From positions 1 through 64,000 of the forward strand of contig NZ_BSOS01000041.1 of NCBI RefSeq assembly GCF_030160635.1: 64,000 nt of DNA, in the 5' to 3' direction. The notes under the pieces are model-generated. The model was not told the origin of the DNA, did not search any database, and worked only from the letters and a program-made list of their open reading frames with translations. The first letter of the stretch is position 1; every line of letters begins with the position of its first letter. Position numbers and translations under genes: made by a program. Positions 9,275 through 16,462 of this stretch are shown one piece after another. Origin of the DNA: Acidocella aquatica (GTDB lineage: Bacteria > Pseudomonadota > Alphaproteobacteria > Acetobacterales > Acetobacteraceae).

Positions 9275-9290
9275 TAATTTTTGCTCCCAG

Positions 9291-9306
9291 CCACAAAATA
9301 CTGTGG
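9291..9306. promoter_or_regulatory. NrdR-box-like site 2 (stronger)
   Basis: CCACAAAATACTGTGG is a 16-bp imperfect palindrome with CCACA/TGTGG arms and an AT-rich centre, close to the NrdR box pattern. NrdR is the ATP/dATP-sensing repressor of ribonucleotide reductase genes. The position 65 bp upstream of the NrdJ-like start, paired with the site at 9259, supports NrdR control of that gene, and possibly of the divergent NDUFA12 operon. Confidence 0.6.
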
Positions 9307-9365
9307 ATAGTCTGCATGCAACTTCAAGATGGACCCCGGCGCCCGCTTCACTTATATCAGGCGGC

Positions 9366-9785
9366 ATGAGCACCTCCCCTTCGCCTGCCAAAGTCTCAAT
9401 CAGCCAGCTTGGCGGTTTGCGCCGGCTTATCTTCAACCCCGGCCTGATCCTCTACACGCTCCGCCATGGCCGTCTCGCCGGGCAGGACGAACAGGGTAAT
9501 CATTATTTCGAGCGCCCGGCCCACGGCATCGCCCGCAACGGCCGCCGCTGGGTGGTTTATGCCGGCGCTGACGACCCTTCCGCGATCGGCCCGCGCTGGC
9601 ACGCCTGGCTGCACCACCTCACGGATAAACCGCTGCCCGAGACGGGCGCCAGGCCGTGGGTAAAGCCGCACCAGCCCAACCTCACCGGCACGGCGGAAAG
9701 CTACCGCCCCGCCGGGCATGACTATCAGGGCGGCCAGCGCGCGGCGGCCTCGGCTGATTACGAATCCTGGACTCCGGGGCAGTAA
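9366..9785 (+). CDS. NDUFA12-family complex I accessory subunit
   Basis: 139 residues. Homologue of the B17.2/NDUFA12 accessory subunit of NADH:ubiquinone oxidoreductase, which alphaproteobacteria share with mitochondria. Typical features are GRLAGQDEQGNHYFE, RRWVVYAG, the W-rich segment GPRWHAWLHHLTDKPL, and the C-terminal basic/aromatic tail (SYRPAGHDYQGG, YESWTPG). The ATG at 9366 is preferred to one at 9303 because family members start just before the LRRLIFNPG-like segment. It begins a compact run with mlaD (2 bp gap) and the DUF2155 gene, a gene order common in alphaproteobacteria. Confidence 0.9.
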   Translation: MSTSPSPAKVSISQLGGLRRLIFNPGLILYTLRHGRLAGQDEQGNHYFERPAHGIARNGRRWVVYAGADDPSAIGPRWHAWLHHLTDKPLPETGARPWVKPHQPNLTGTAESYRPAGHDYQGGQRAAASADYESWTPGQ

Positions 9786-9787
9786 CG

Positions 9788-10327
9788 ATGGCCCGTAAGC
9801 TTCCCGAACTGCTTACCGGCTTTGCCGTTATCATCGCTTCGGCGGCGTTTCTGGTCTACGCACTTAGCGCGTCCGGAACCGTCACAACCGGCGGCTATCC
9901 GTTGCAGGCGCAATTCGCCAGCATCGGCGGGCTCACCGTCGGCGCGGATGTTAAAATTGGCGGCGTTGTCATCGGCCATGTCGCCGATGAGCGGCTCGAT
10001 CCCAATACCTACGCCGCCATCGTCCGGCTGGTCATCGACAATGGCATCAAGGTTCCCGATGACAGCAGTGCCGCCATCTCCTCCGATGGTCTGCTCGGCG
10101 GCAATTACGTCTCCGTATCGCCAGGCGGCTCAAATAACATGCTTGCCGCCGGCCAGTCCTTCGCCGTGACCCAGTCGGCGATCAACATCGAGGATCTGCT
10201 TGGCAAGTTCATCTTCTCGATGGGCGGAACCTCCGGCAAAACATCCACACAGGCCGCGCCGGCCCAGGGCAATGCCAGCAACCCGCCGGCGAACCCCGCC
10301 GCGCTCTCTCCCGCCGCGGCAAAATAA
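9788..10327 (+). CDS. mlaD: MlaD-family (MCE domain) lipid transport protein
   Basis: 179 residues. One N-terminal membrane anchor (about residues 8–28) is followed by a single MCE domain (about 38–115) with the conserved VGADVKIGGVVIGHV core and DGLLGGNYVSVSPGG. MlaD is the periplasmic hexameric substrate-binding part of the Mla system, which moves phospholipids between inner and outer membranes. The usual partners MlaE and MlaF are not next to it here. The last ~25 residues are Ala/Pro-rich. Its stop overlaps the next start by one base (TAATG). Confidence 0.88.
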   Translation: MARKLPELLTGFAVIIASAAFLVYALSASGTVTTGGYPLQAQFASIGGLTVGADVKIGGVVIGHVADERLDPNTYAAIVRLVIDNGIKVPDDSSAAISSDGLLGGNYVSVSPGGSNNMLAAGQSFAVTQSAINIEDLLGKFIFSMGGTSGKTSTQAAPAQGNASNPPANPAALSPAAAK

Positions 10328-10875
10328 TGCGTTTTTGCGCCGCCACGGCTGTTCTTACATTGCTGGCGGGCAGCCTGGCCTGGGGGCAGACGGATAATGC
10401 CGTGGTGGTGCCGCCTGCACCGCCCATTGTCTCCGCGCCGCTGGCCAGCCCGGCGCCCGTGGCCCCGCCCGCGGCGCAGCCGCCGCCCGGCCTTGTGCAA
10501 ACGCAGCCGCCGCCGGTGCCTGCCGCCGCCGCCACGGACTCCAGTACGGCGGATGCAGCCCCCGCGACACCCAACAACTGGGTGGTTGGCACGACCGCGC
10601 TACTCGGTGTGCTCGATAAAGTTGATGGCAGTACAACCAAGATATCCATCCCGGCCGGGGGGCAGGCGAATGTGGGTGATCTCCAGATCTCCGTGCAGTC
10701 CTGCGTCAACCGCCCCGCCGGGCAATTGCCCGACGCCGCGATCTTCCTCACGGTTCAACCTCTGTCCAACACCGCCGGCCCGCCGCTGTTCCGCGGCTGG
10801 ATGGTCCGCTCCACGCCCGGCGCAACCGTTGTCGGCGACGCTGGAGAAATTTTCCGCGTCATGGGCTGTTCTTAA
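10327..10875 (+). CDS. DUF2155 domain-containing periplasmic protein
   Basis: 182 residues. A signal peptide (residues 1–20) leads into a long Pro/Ala-rich linker (about 25–75). The DUF2155 domain starts near residue 92 (LGVLDKVDGSTTKISIPAGG) and carries SVQSCVNRP, FRGWMVRSTPG and a C-terminal FRVMGC. Two conserved Cys (in SVQSC and the final GCS) could form a disulfide. Function is not established. It is translationally coupled to mlaD by a one-base overlap and sits in the usual NDUFA12 neighbourhood. Confidence 0.85.
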   Translation: MRFCAATAVLTLLAGSLAWGQTDNAVVVPPAPPIVSAPLASPAPVAPPAAQPPPGLVQTQPPPVPAAAATDSSTADAAPATPNNWVVGTTALLGVLDKVDGSTTKISIPAGGQANVGDLQISVQSCVNRPAGQLPDAAIFLTVQPLSNTAGPPLFRGWMVRSTPGATVVGDAGEIFRVMGCS

Positions 10876-11121
10876 GTCTTCTGCCGCCTCTGAGGCCGCA
10901 TGCCGCTTGCAGCGAGCGGAAGAGACCTGCAGGCCCCGTGAAGTTCGTATGCCGCGACGGCTGAAATCTGGACATTAGTTCATGTTGCGGCGCGCAAATT
11001 GTGCTAAAAATACAACAGGTTCAGAATGTTAAAGCTTGAAGTGAATTGGCTCTGTTGATTCATTCCCGAAGTCACTAAATGGGCTTGGTTCGTCTCGTCA
11101 TTTTTGTTTGGAGTTTAGATT

Positions 11122-12165
11122 ATGAAGCTGCGCTTAGCCCTTGCCGCCGCCACCTGCCTTGCATTGCCGCTCGCGGCCCATGCGCAGCCGGTCACCGGCC
11201 CTTATGTCAGCCTCGGTGCTGGCACCAGCATTCTCAATCCGATCCCGGCAAGCGACGCAACCGGTTCCGGCAAAATTCTGTCCCGTCCTTCCTATGCTGG
11301 CGATGCCGCCGTCGGTTACGGCTTTGGCAACGGCCTGCGCGTGGAGCTGAATGGTGACTTCTACCGCAACACAGCCCATAAAATCGGTGGCGGCCCGCGC
11401 GTGACGGGCGGCTTCAATACTTATGGCCCGATGGTCAACGCGCTGTATGACATGAACGTCGGCCTGCCGATCTTCCCATATGTTGGCGCTGGCGTCGGCT
11501 ATCAGTGGCAGAACCTCGACTCCGCTCTGAGAAGTTCAACCGGTGGCTTCGCGGTCAGAGGCAACAGGGGCAGCTTCGCCTATAACGTTATCGCTGGCGC
11601 CGCTTATCCGCTGCCGATGGTTCCGGGTCTTTCCGTAACCGCTGAGTACAAGTTCACCCAGCTGGTTGAGAGCCGTAACTATAGCGAAGGGAATGGCCTC
11701 AAGTTCAAGCTTGGCCAGGAGTCGAGCCACACCTTCCTGCTCGGCCTGCGCTATCAGCTGTTCAACGCCCCTGCGGCCGCCCCGGCCGTTGCCCCGGTTG
11801 CAGCTCCGGTTGCCGCAGCCCCGGCCCCGGCTCCGGCCCGCACCTACCTGGTCTTCTTTGATTGGGATAAGGCAAGCCTGACCCCGCGCGCCACGCAGAT
11901 CATCGCGCAGGCGGCGTCCGACAGCAAAACCCAGTCCACCACGACGATCGACGTGAACGGCTACACCGACACCTCCGGCACCCCGGTTTACAACCAGGGC
12001 CTCTCCGTGCGCCGCGCCAAGGCCGTTGCGGCCCAGCTGGTGGCGGACGGCGTTCCCGCCTCCGAGATCACCGCCCAGGGCTTTGGCGACACCAAGCTGC
12101 TCGTGCCGACCGGCCCGGGCGTGCGCGAGCCGCAGAACCGCCGCGTGGAAATCATCCTCAACTAA
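11122..12165 (+). CDS. OmpA-family outer-membrane porin with peptidoglycan-binding domain
   Basis: 347 residues. A signal peptide (1–22, AAHAQ) is followed by an eight-strand OmpA-type barrel (about 25–215), an Ala/Pro/Val hinge (about 215–240), and an OmpA C-terminal domain (about 242–347) with YLVFFDWDKASLTPRA and GYTDTSGTPVYNQGLSVRRA, including the Asp and Arg that hold diaminopimelate. It tethers the outer membrane to peptidoglycan. GGAG lies 8 bp upstream of the ATG. The 246-bp leader before it carries no gene and is AT-richer near 10990–11010, a likely promoter. A strong terminator follows the stop codon. Confidence 0.92.
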   Translation: MKLRLALAAATCLALPLAAHAQPVTGPYVSLGAGTSILNPIPASDATGSGKILSRPSYAGDAAVGYGFGNGLRVELNGDFYRNTAHKIGGGPRVTGGFNTYGPMVNALYDMNVGLPIFPYVGAGVGYQWQNLDSALRSSTGGFAVRGNRGSFAYNVIAGAAYPLPMVPGLSVTAEYKFTQLVESRNYSEGNGLKFKLGQESSHTFLLGLRYQLFNAPAAAPAVAPVAAPVAAAPAPAPARTYLVFFDWDKASLTPRATQIIAQAASDSKTQSTTTIDVNGYTDTSGTPVYNQGLSVRRAKAVAAQLVADGVPASEITAQGFGDTKLLVPTGPGVREPQNRRVEIILN

Positions 12166-12189
12166 CCACGGTTTGTTCGAGAATAACGG

Positions 12190-12219
12190 CCCCGGCAGGC
12201 AACTGCCGGGGTTTTTTTT
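12190..12219 (+). terminator. Rho-independent terminator of the OmpA-like gene
   Basis: The arms CCCCGGCAG and CTGCCGGGG enclose a GCAA loop and are followed by eight T on the plus strand, 25 bp past the stop codon of the porin gene. Confidence 0.93.
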
Positions 12220-12240
12220 ATTCAGCAGGCTGGCGCCGGA

Positions 12241-12273
12241 CAAAAAAAGCCCCGGCAGTTGCCCGCCGGGGCT
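12241..12273 (-). terminator. Rho-independent terminator facing the lipoprotein gene
   Basis: The arms AGCCCCGGC and GCCGGGGCT enclose an 8-base loop. Seven A precede it on the plus strand, which is a U-run when read on the minus strand, so it stops transcripts arriving from the lipoprotein gene at 12467–13045. It shares the CCCCGGC core with the porin terminator and lies back-to-back with it. Confidence 0.85.
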
Positions 12274-12274
12274 T

Positions 12275-12376
12275 AGAGCCTGATCGCTTTAGGTGCGATC
12301 AGGCTCTAGCGGTTTTTCTGAGGGCGATTCACGCTTTCGGCTCGCTCGGTTGAGCGAACCTCAAACGATCGCGCTT
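12275..12376 (+). repeat. Dispersed ~105-bp hairpin repeat, copy B
   Basis: This is the plus-orientation copy of the repeat also found at 2371–2472 (inverted) and 28885–28990. The hairpin arms AGAGCCTGATCGC and GCGATCAGGCTCT enclose TTTAGGT, followed after AGCGG by five T. The conserved tail then holds the small inverted repeat TTGAG-cgaac-CTCAA and ends at CGATCGC. It lies between two convergent genes that already have their own terminators, so termination alone does not explain its presence. Confidence 0.85.
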
Positions 12377-12420
12377 AACTTATATTCTGGCGCTACCAGA
12401 ACCGCTGTGACCTGCCTTTT

Positions 12421-12452
12421 GCCTGCCCCGGATCGGATGCCTGCCCCGGATC
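12421..12452. repeat. Short tandem duplication (two 14-bp copies, 18-bp period)
   Basis: GCCTGCCCCGGATC occurs twice, at 12421–12434 and 12439–12452, just downstream of the lipoprotein stop codon. It is probably a small replication slip. With repeat copy B and the two terminators it accounts for most of the 301-bp gap, in which I see no gene. Confidence 0.7.
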
Positions 12453-12466
12453 AGACGGAAATTGGC

Positions 12467-13045
12467 TCAGGGTTCGCCGGCGGAAGCCACCGTGGTTGGC
12501 GCCTGCGGTGTCATGTTGGACGCGAAATTATCCAGCTCCTGCGTGTTGCGTAACGCCAGTACCGCGTTGAATTCCGCACTGTTGTTCAGACAAAAAACGG
12601 AGCCTTGCGCCTGGGCGCTGACGGACTGGTTGTTGGCCAGCAGCGTCACGAAATCATCCTCCCGGCTTTGGCCCGCCCGTCCGCCCACGCGGCGGAAATA
12701 GCCATCCATGACATGCTGTTCTGCCAGAATATGCGGCTGGAAGGTGGTCATGAACACGTCATACTGTCTTCTCTGGTCACAGGTGAGCGCGCCGACCATC
12801 AATGCCGATTTCAGCCCGATAACATTGAACGCCTGCTGGTAGGATTCCACCTGCGCCCGGCTCATCTTGATTCTGTGCGAGCTGACGACCGGCATTTCCA
12901 CCATGGTCGGGTAAATATGCCCCACCGGCGCGGGCGGCGGCGGCTGCATGACCGCGACTGCCCCCGGTCTGGAGCAGCCCGCCAGTGTCAGCATCGTCAG
13001 GCCGATCACCATACCCGTTTTGCCCACACCCGAGGCTGCCCGCAT
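12467..13045 (-). CDS. Putative lipoprotein of unknown function
   Basis: 192 residues from the chosen ATG. The N-terminus carries a basic/hydrophobic signal and the lipobox LTLAGC, so it is predicted to be lipidated and membrane-anchored. The rest has no motif I recognise; three further Cys occur in the full protein. A GAAGGA box lies about 16 bp before this ATG, which is long, so translation may instead begin at an in-frame TTG six or twelve bases upstream. An ATG at 13099 is also in frame but would place the signal peptide far from the N-terminus. It has its own minus-strand terminator. Confidence 0.6.
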   Translation of the reverse strand: MRAASGVGKTGMVIGLTMLTLAGCSRPGAVAVMQPPPPAPVGHIYPTMVEMPVVSSHRIKMSRAQVESYQQAFNVIGLKSALMVGALTCDQRRQYDVFMTTFQPHILAEQHVMDGYFRRVGGRAGQSREDDFVTLLANNQSVSAQAQGSVFCLNNSAEFNAVLALRNTQELDNFASNMTPQAPTTVASAGEP

Positions 13046-13209
13046 TGAATGCAATGTCAAATCCTTCAAATTAACGTGTATAAATAGTTTTCCATGCATT
13101 AATACAGAGAAACTCCCGCGCCGCCAAGGCGCAAATCATGCTGAATGTGACGTGTAAAACGTTCATATTAAAACATTTTTACGGCCCATGGTGAATTTGT
13201 AATGCGGGG

Positions 13210-14634
13210 CTATATGCTCACCACCCGCAGCGCATTCGTTGTTCCCGGCTGCCCAAACGGCACCCCGGCCACCACCACGATTTCCTCGCCCTTTTTGGCA
13301 AAGCCCTCCAGCCGGGTTATTTTCACCGCCTGCGCCACGGCCTCGGTCATGGAGTGCACCTGCACGGTCATGGCCGCATGCACCCCCCACACTAACGCCA
13401 GCCGCCGCGCCACGGGAGTCGTGGTGGTCAGCCCCAAAACCGGGCAGTCCGGCTTCTCGCGCGCCACCCGCAACGCGGTGGAACCGGACTCCGTCAGCGC
13501 CACAATCGCCTGCGCGCCGATGGTATGCGCCACCTGCACCGCCGCCGCGGCAATCGCGTCGGCGGAGGATCTTTCCGGTGCCGGGCGTTTCGCATCAATC
13601 CCGCGCCGCCAGTCCGCATCGCGCTCCACCCGCGCGATAATCCGGTCCATCATGTTCACCGCCTCGCGCGGATACTGCCCGGCGGCCGACTCTGCCGAGA
13701 GCATCACCGCATCCGCCCCATCATACACGGCCGTCGCCACATCTGAGGCTTCCGCGCGCGTTGGCGCCGGCGCCGAGATCATGCTCTCAAGCATCTGCGT
13801 CGCCACCACCACCGGCATCCCCCGCTGCTGCGCCGCGCGGATGATCTGCTTCTGCGCAATGGGCACATCCTCGGGCGGCAGCTCCACGCCAAGATCACCG
13901 CGCGCCACCATCACCGCATCCGCCAGCCGGAGAATTTCCTCCAGGTTTTCCAGCGCCTGCGGTTTTTCCAGCTTGGCCATCACCATCGCCCGCCCGCCCG
14001 CCAGCGCTTTCGCCTGCGCCACATCCTCCGGCCGCTGCACGAATGAGAGCCCGATATAGTCGATCCCCAGCGGCAGCACGAAATTAAGGTCCGCGATATC
14101 CTTCGCCGTCAGCGCCGGGATCGGCAGCACCACGTCGGGAATATTCACCCCCTTGCGGTCGGAGAGCACGCCACCATTCAACACCTCGGTGAGCAGATGG
14201 TCCTCGCGCTTGCGCAGCACCCGCAGCCGCAATTTGCCATCATCGAGCAACAGCATAGAGCCGATTTCCGCGGCTCCCAGAATTTCCGGGTGCGGCAGGC
14301 AGACCCGCCGCGTGTCGCCGGGCGCCGCATTCATATCCAGCGTGAACTGCTGCCCCGCCTGCAGGCTCACCCGCCCGGACTGAAACTGCCCCACCCGCAG
14401 CTTCGGCCCCTGCACATCGGCCAAAATCCCGATGGGGCGGCCAAATTTCTTCTCCAGCGCGCGGATCATCCCGATCCGCGCGGCATGGTCGTCGTGGCTC
14501 CCGTGCGAAAAATTCAGCCGGAACACATCGGCCCCGGCAACGAATAATTGCGCGAGCATCTCCGGGGTGGCGCTCGCCGGCCCCAGTGTCGCGATGATTT
14601 TGGTACGGCGGTGGCGGCGCAGGCGTTCGGTCAT
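13210..14634 (-). CDS. pyk: Pyruvate kinase
   Basis: 474 residues, full length. It converts PEP and ADP to pyruvate and ATP. Residues 8–45 contain TKIIATLGPAS and RLNFSHGSH (nucleotide and K+/Mg2+ site). The catalytic region carries KLEKPQALENLEEI, then MVARGDLGVELPPE and QKQIIRAAQQRGMPV. The C-terminal allosteric domain is complete. It is the second gene of a two-gene operon: glycerate kinase ends 7 bp before this start. Glycerate kinase yields a phosphoglycerate, enolase elsewhere would give PEP, and this enzyme completes the route to pyruvate. Confidence 0.95.
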   Translation of the reverse strand: MTERLRRHRRTKIIATLGPASATPEMLAQLFVAGADVFRLNFSHGSHDDHAARIGMIRALEKKFGRPIGILADVQGPKLRVGQFQSGRVSLQAGQQFTLDMNAAPGDTRRVCLPHPEILGAAEIGSMLLLDDGKLRLRVLRKREDHLLTEVLNGGVLSDRKGVNIPDVVLPIPALTAKDIADLNFVLPLGIDYIGLSFVQRPEDVAQAKALAGGRAMVMAKLEKPQALENLEEILRLADAVMVARGDLGVELPPEDVPIAQKQIIRAAQQRGMPVVVATQMLESMISAPAPTRAEASDVATAVYDGADAVMLSAESAAGQYPREAVNMMDRIIARVERDADWRRGIDAKRPAPERSSADAIAAAAVQVAHTIGAQAIVALTESGSTALRVAREKPDCPVLGLTTTTPVARRLALVWGVHAAMTVQVHSMTEAVAQAVKITRLEGFAKKGEEIVVVAGVPFGQPGTTNALRVVSI

Positions 14635-14641
14635 GTAAACC

Positions 14642-15760
14642 TCATAAAATCATTACAGCGCGAATATCGTTGACATTTGTTAACGTCGGCCCGGTGACGA
14701 TCAGATCACCAAGCGATTTAAAAAAACTGTAGCTGTCGTGCGCGGCCAAAAACCCCGCCGCATCCAGCCCCAGGGCGCGGGCGCGGGCCAGCGTCTCCGG
14801 GCCGATCATCGCCCCGGCGGCGTCCTCGGTGCCATCGATTCCATCGGAATCCCCCGCCAGCGCGTAAACATTTTTAGCCCCGTCCAAGGCAATCGCCATG
14901 CTGAGCAGAAACTCCATATTGCGCCCGCCGCGCCCGGGCTTTGCCGCCCCGATCGTCACAGTGGTCTCGCCGCCCGAAAGCAGCAATACCGGCCCGCGCT
15001 CCGCCAGAGCCAGCGCCGCCATGCCGCGCCCAAGCACCGCGGCTTCCCCCTCCAGCGCGTCCCCCAATATTTTCACCCTCATGCCACTGGCCCCGGCCGC
15101 CGCCTGCAAGGCCATCATCGGCGTCGCGATGAGGCGATAATCCGCGCCCTCAACCCATGTCGGTCCGGAGCCGATAACAGCCGGGTCATCTCCCGGAACA
15201 TCGGAAATCGCCAGCGTCACAAGCTTCGCCGGCGCGCAGGCCGCGGCCAGCCTGCCGCCCTTGATGCCCGAAAGCCGTTTGCGAATCCGGTTCATCGCCG
15301 CAATAGGCGCGCCGGAGGCCAGCAGCGCCTGATTGACCAGAATCTTATCCTCCAGCGTCACCCCCGCCGCCGGCAGTGCGAGCAACGCCGATGCCCCGCC
15401 GGAAATCAGCGCGATCACCTGATCCTGCGGACCAAGCCCGTGCACCGCCGCCATGATTTCACGCGCAGCCGCCTCGCTCGCCGCGTCAGGCACCGGGTGC
15501 GCCGCCTGCAGCACCCTGATTTTCCGCGTGGGCAGTTCATGGCCGTAGCGGGTCACGACAACGCCCTCTATCGCCTGCCCCTCGGGCCAGGCATTCTCCA
15601 TCGCCGCCGCCATCGCCGCCGCGGCCTTCCCCGCGCCGATAACGATGTTCCGCCCCTTGCCAGGTGGCGGCAGATTCGGAGGCAAACACACCGCCGGGTC
15701 CGCGGCGGCAATCGCCGCTTGGAATATCGCGCGCAGACGATTGGCGGTATCATGCTCCAC
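14642..15760 (-). CDS. Glycerate kinase (GckA/TtuD type, DUF4147 + MOFRL)
   Basis: 372 residues, somewhat short for the ~420-residue family. Visible motifs are VIGAGKAAAAMAAAME, ALISGGASALLALPAAG (Gly-rich nucleotide site), AISDVPGDDPAVIGSGPT, and in the MOFRL domain LLLSGGETTVTIG with AGDSDGIDGTEDAAGA. It phosphorylates glycerate, probably to 2-phosphoglycerate, in glyoxylate, tartronate or serine-type metabolism. The start codon is GTG and has no clear ribosome site, so the start is uncertain by a few codons. Only 26 bp separate it from the divergent DUF1244 gene. Confidence 0.9.
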   Translation of the reverse strand: MEHDTANRLRAIFQAAIAAADPAVCLPPNLPPPGKGRNIVIGAGKAAAAMAAAMENAWPEGQAIEGVVVTRYGHELPTRKIRVLQAAHPVPDAASEAAAREIMAAVHGLGPQDQVIALISGGASALLALPAAGVTLEDKILVNQALLASGAPIAAMNRIRKRLSGIKGGRLAAACAPAKLVTLAISDVPGDDPAVIGSGPTWVEGADYRLIATPMMALQAAAGASGMRVKILGDALEGEAAVLGRGMAALALAERGPVLLLSGGETTVTIGAAKPGRGGRNMEFLLSMAIALDGAKNVYALAGDSDGIDGTEDAAGAMIGPETLARARALGLDAAGFLAAHDSYSFFKSLGDLIVTGPTLTNVNDIRAVMIL

Positions 15761-15786
15761 AACGCCACTATGCCAGGAGCCACAGG

Positions 15787-16107
15787 ATGAGCAAACCGGA
15801 GATCACCCCCGCCCAGACCGAAAAACTGGAGGCCGCCGCCTTCCGCGCCCTGGTTGCGCATTTGCGCGCCAATCCGCAGGTGCAGAATATCGACCTGATG
15901 AATCTCGCCGGCTTCTGCCGCAACTGCCTCTCGCGCTGGTACCGCGAAGCCGCCGAGGCACAAGGCATCGCCCTCTCCGACCCCGCCGCGCGCGAAATTA
16001 TTTATGGCATGCCCTACAAGGATTGGCAGGCGCAGCACCAGAAACCCGCCAGCCCGCAGGCCCAGGCCACCTTCGCGGCCAAACAAGGGAGCGGGGAAGG
16101 GCATTGA
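15787..16107 (+). CDS. DUF1244 domain-containing protein
   Basis: 106 residues; small soluble protein typical of alpha- and gammaproteobacteria. The family core is visible: AAFRALVAHLRANPQVQNID, MNLAGFCRNCLSRWYREAAE with a CxxC (CRNC), and YGMPYKDWQAQHQ. Function unknown; the CxxC suggests a metal or redox site (an inference). ATG at 15787 has AGGA directly upstream. An in-frame extension upstream to 15664 runs inside the glycerate kinase gene and is rejected. Confidence 0.88.
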   Translation: MSKPEITPAQTEKLEAAAFRALVAHLRANPQVQNIDLMNLAGFCRNCLSRWYREAAEAQGIALSDPAAREIIYGMPYKDWQAQHQKPASPQAQATFAAKQGSGEGH

Positions 16108-16160
16108 CGCTGGGTGTTCTAACCCTCTATCCCCGCCCTCCCGATTGAGAAGGATATACC

Positions 16161-16421
16161 ATGGCGCTTGATGCAACCGAAGAAAAACCGGCCAATGTCG
16201 CGGGCGAGCGCCTGCGCAGCATTGTCGACCGGATTGAGCGGCTCGAGGAAGAGCGCAAGGCGCTCGGCTCGGACATCAAGGACATCTACTCCGAAGCGAA
16301 GTCGGCCGGGTTCGATGTGAAGGTGCTGCGCCAGCTCATCCGCATCCGCAAACAGGAACCCGCCGAGATCGAGGAGCAGGAAACCCTGCTCGACGTTTAC
16401 CGCCGCGCCATCGGCATGTGA
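16161..16421 (+). CDS. gapR: GapR-family nucleoid-associated protein (DUF2312)
   Basis: 86 residues, full length. GapR is an alphaproteobacterial DNA-binding protein that recognises overtwisted DNA ahead of replication and transcription complexes. The sequence shows the expected long coiled coil (RLRSIVDRIERLEEERKAL, then SDIKDIYSEAKSAGFDVK) and the conserved RQLIRIRKQ followed by a C-terminal helix. AGAAGGA precedes the ATG at good spacing. It lies 53 bp after the DUF1244 gene, and a hairpin shared with the convergent permease follows. Confidence 0.93.
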   Translation: MALDATEEKPANVAGERLRSIVDRIERLEEERKALGSDIKDIYSEAKSAGFDVKVLRQLIRIRKQEPAEIEEQETLLDVYRRAIGM

Positions 16422-16428
16422 GGCGCCG

Positions 16429-16462
16429 CCGTGCCCAAGGCGCAGTCAGGCCTTGGGCACGG
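16429..16462. terminator. Shared hairpin between convergent gapR and permease genes
   Basis: The arms CCGTGCCCAAGGC and GCCTTGGGCACGG enclose an 8-base loop. The 13-bp stem overlaps the last codons of the permease gene. There is no good T-run on either side, so it may act with Rho or as an RNA-stabilising end. Confidence 0.65.
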
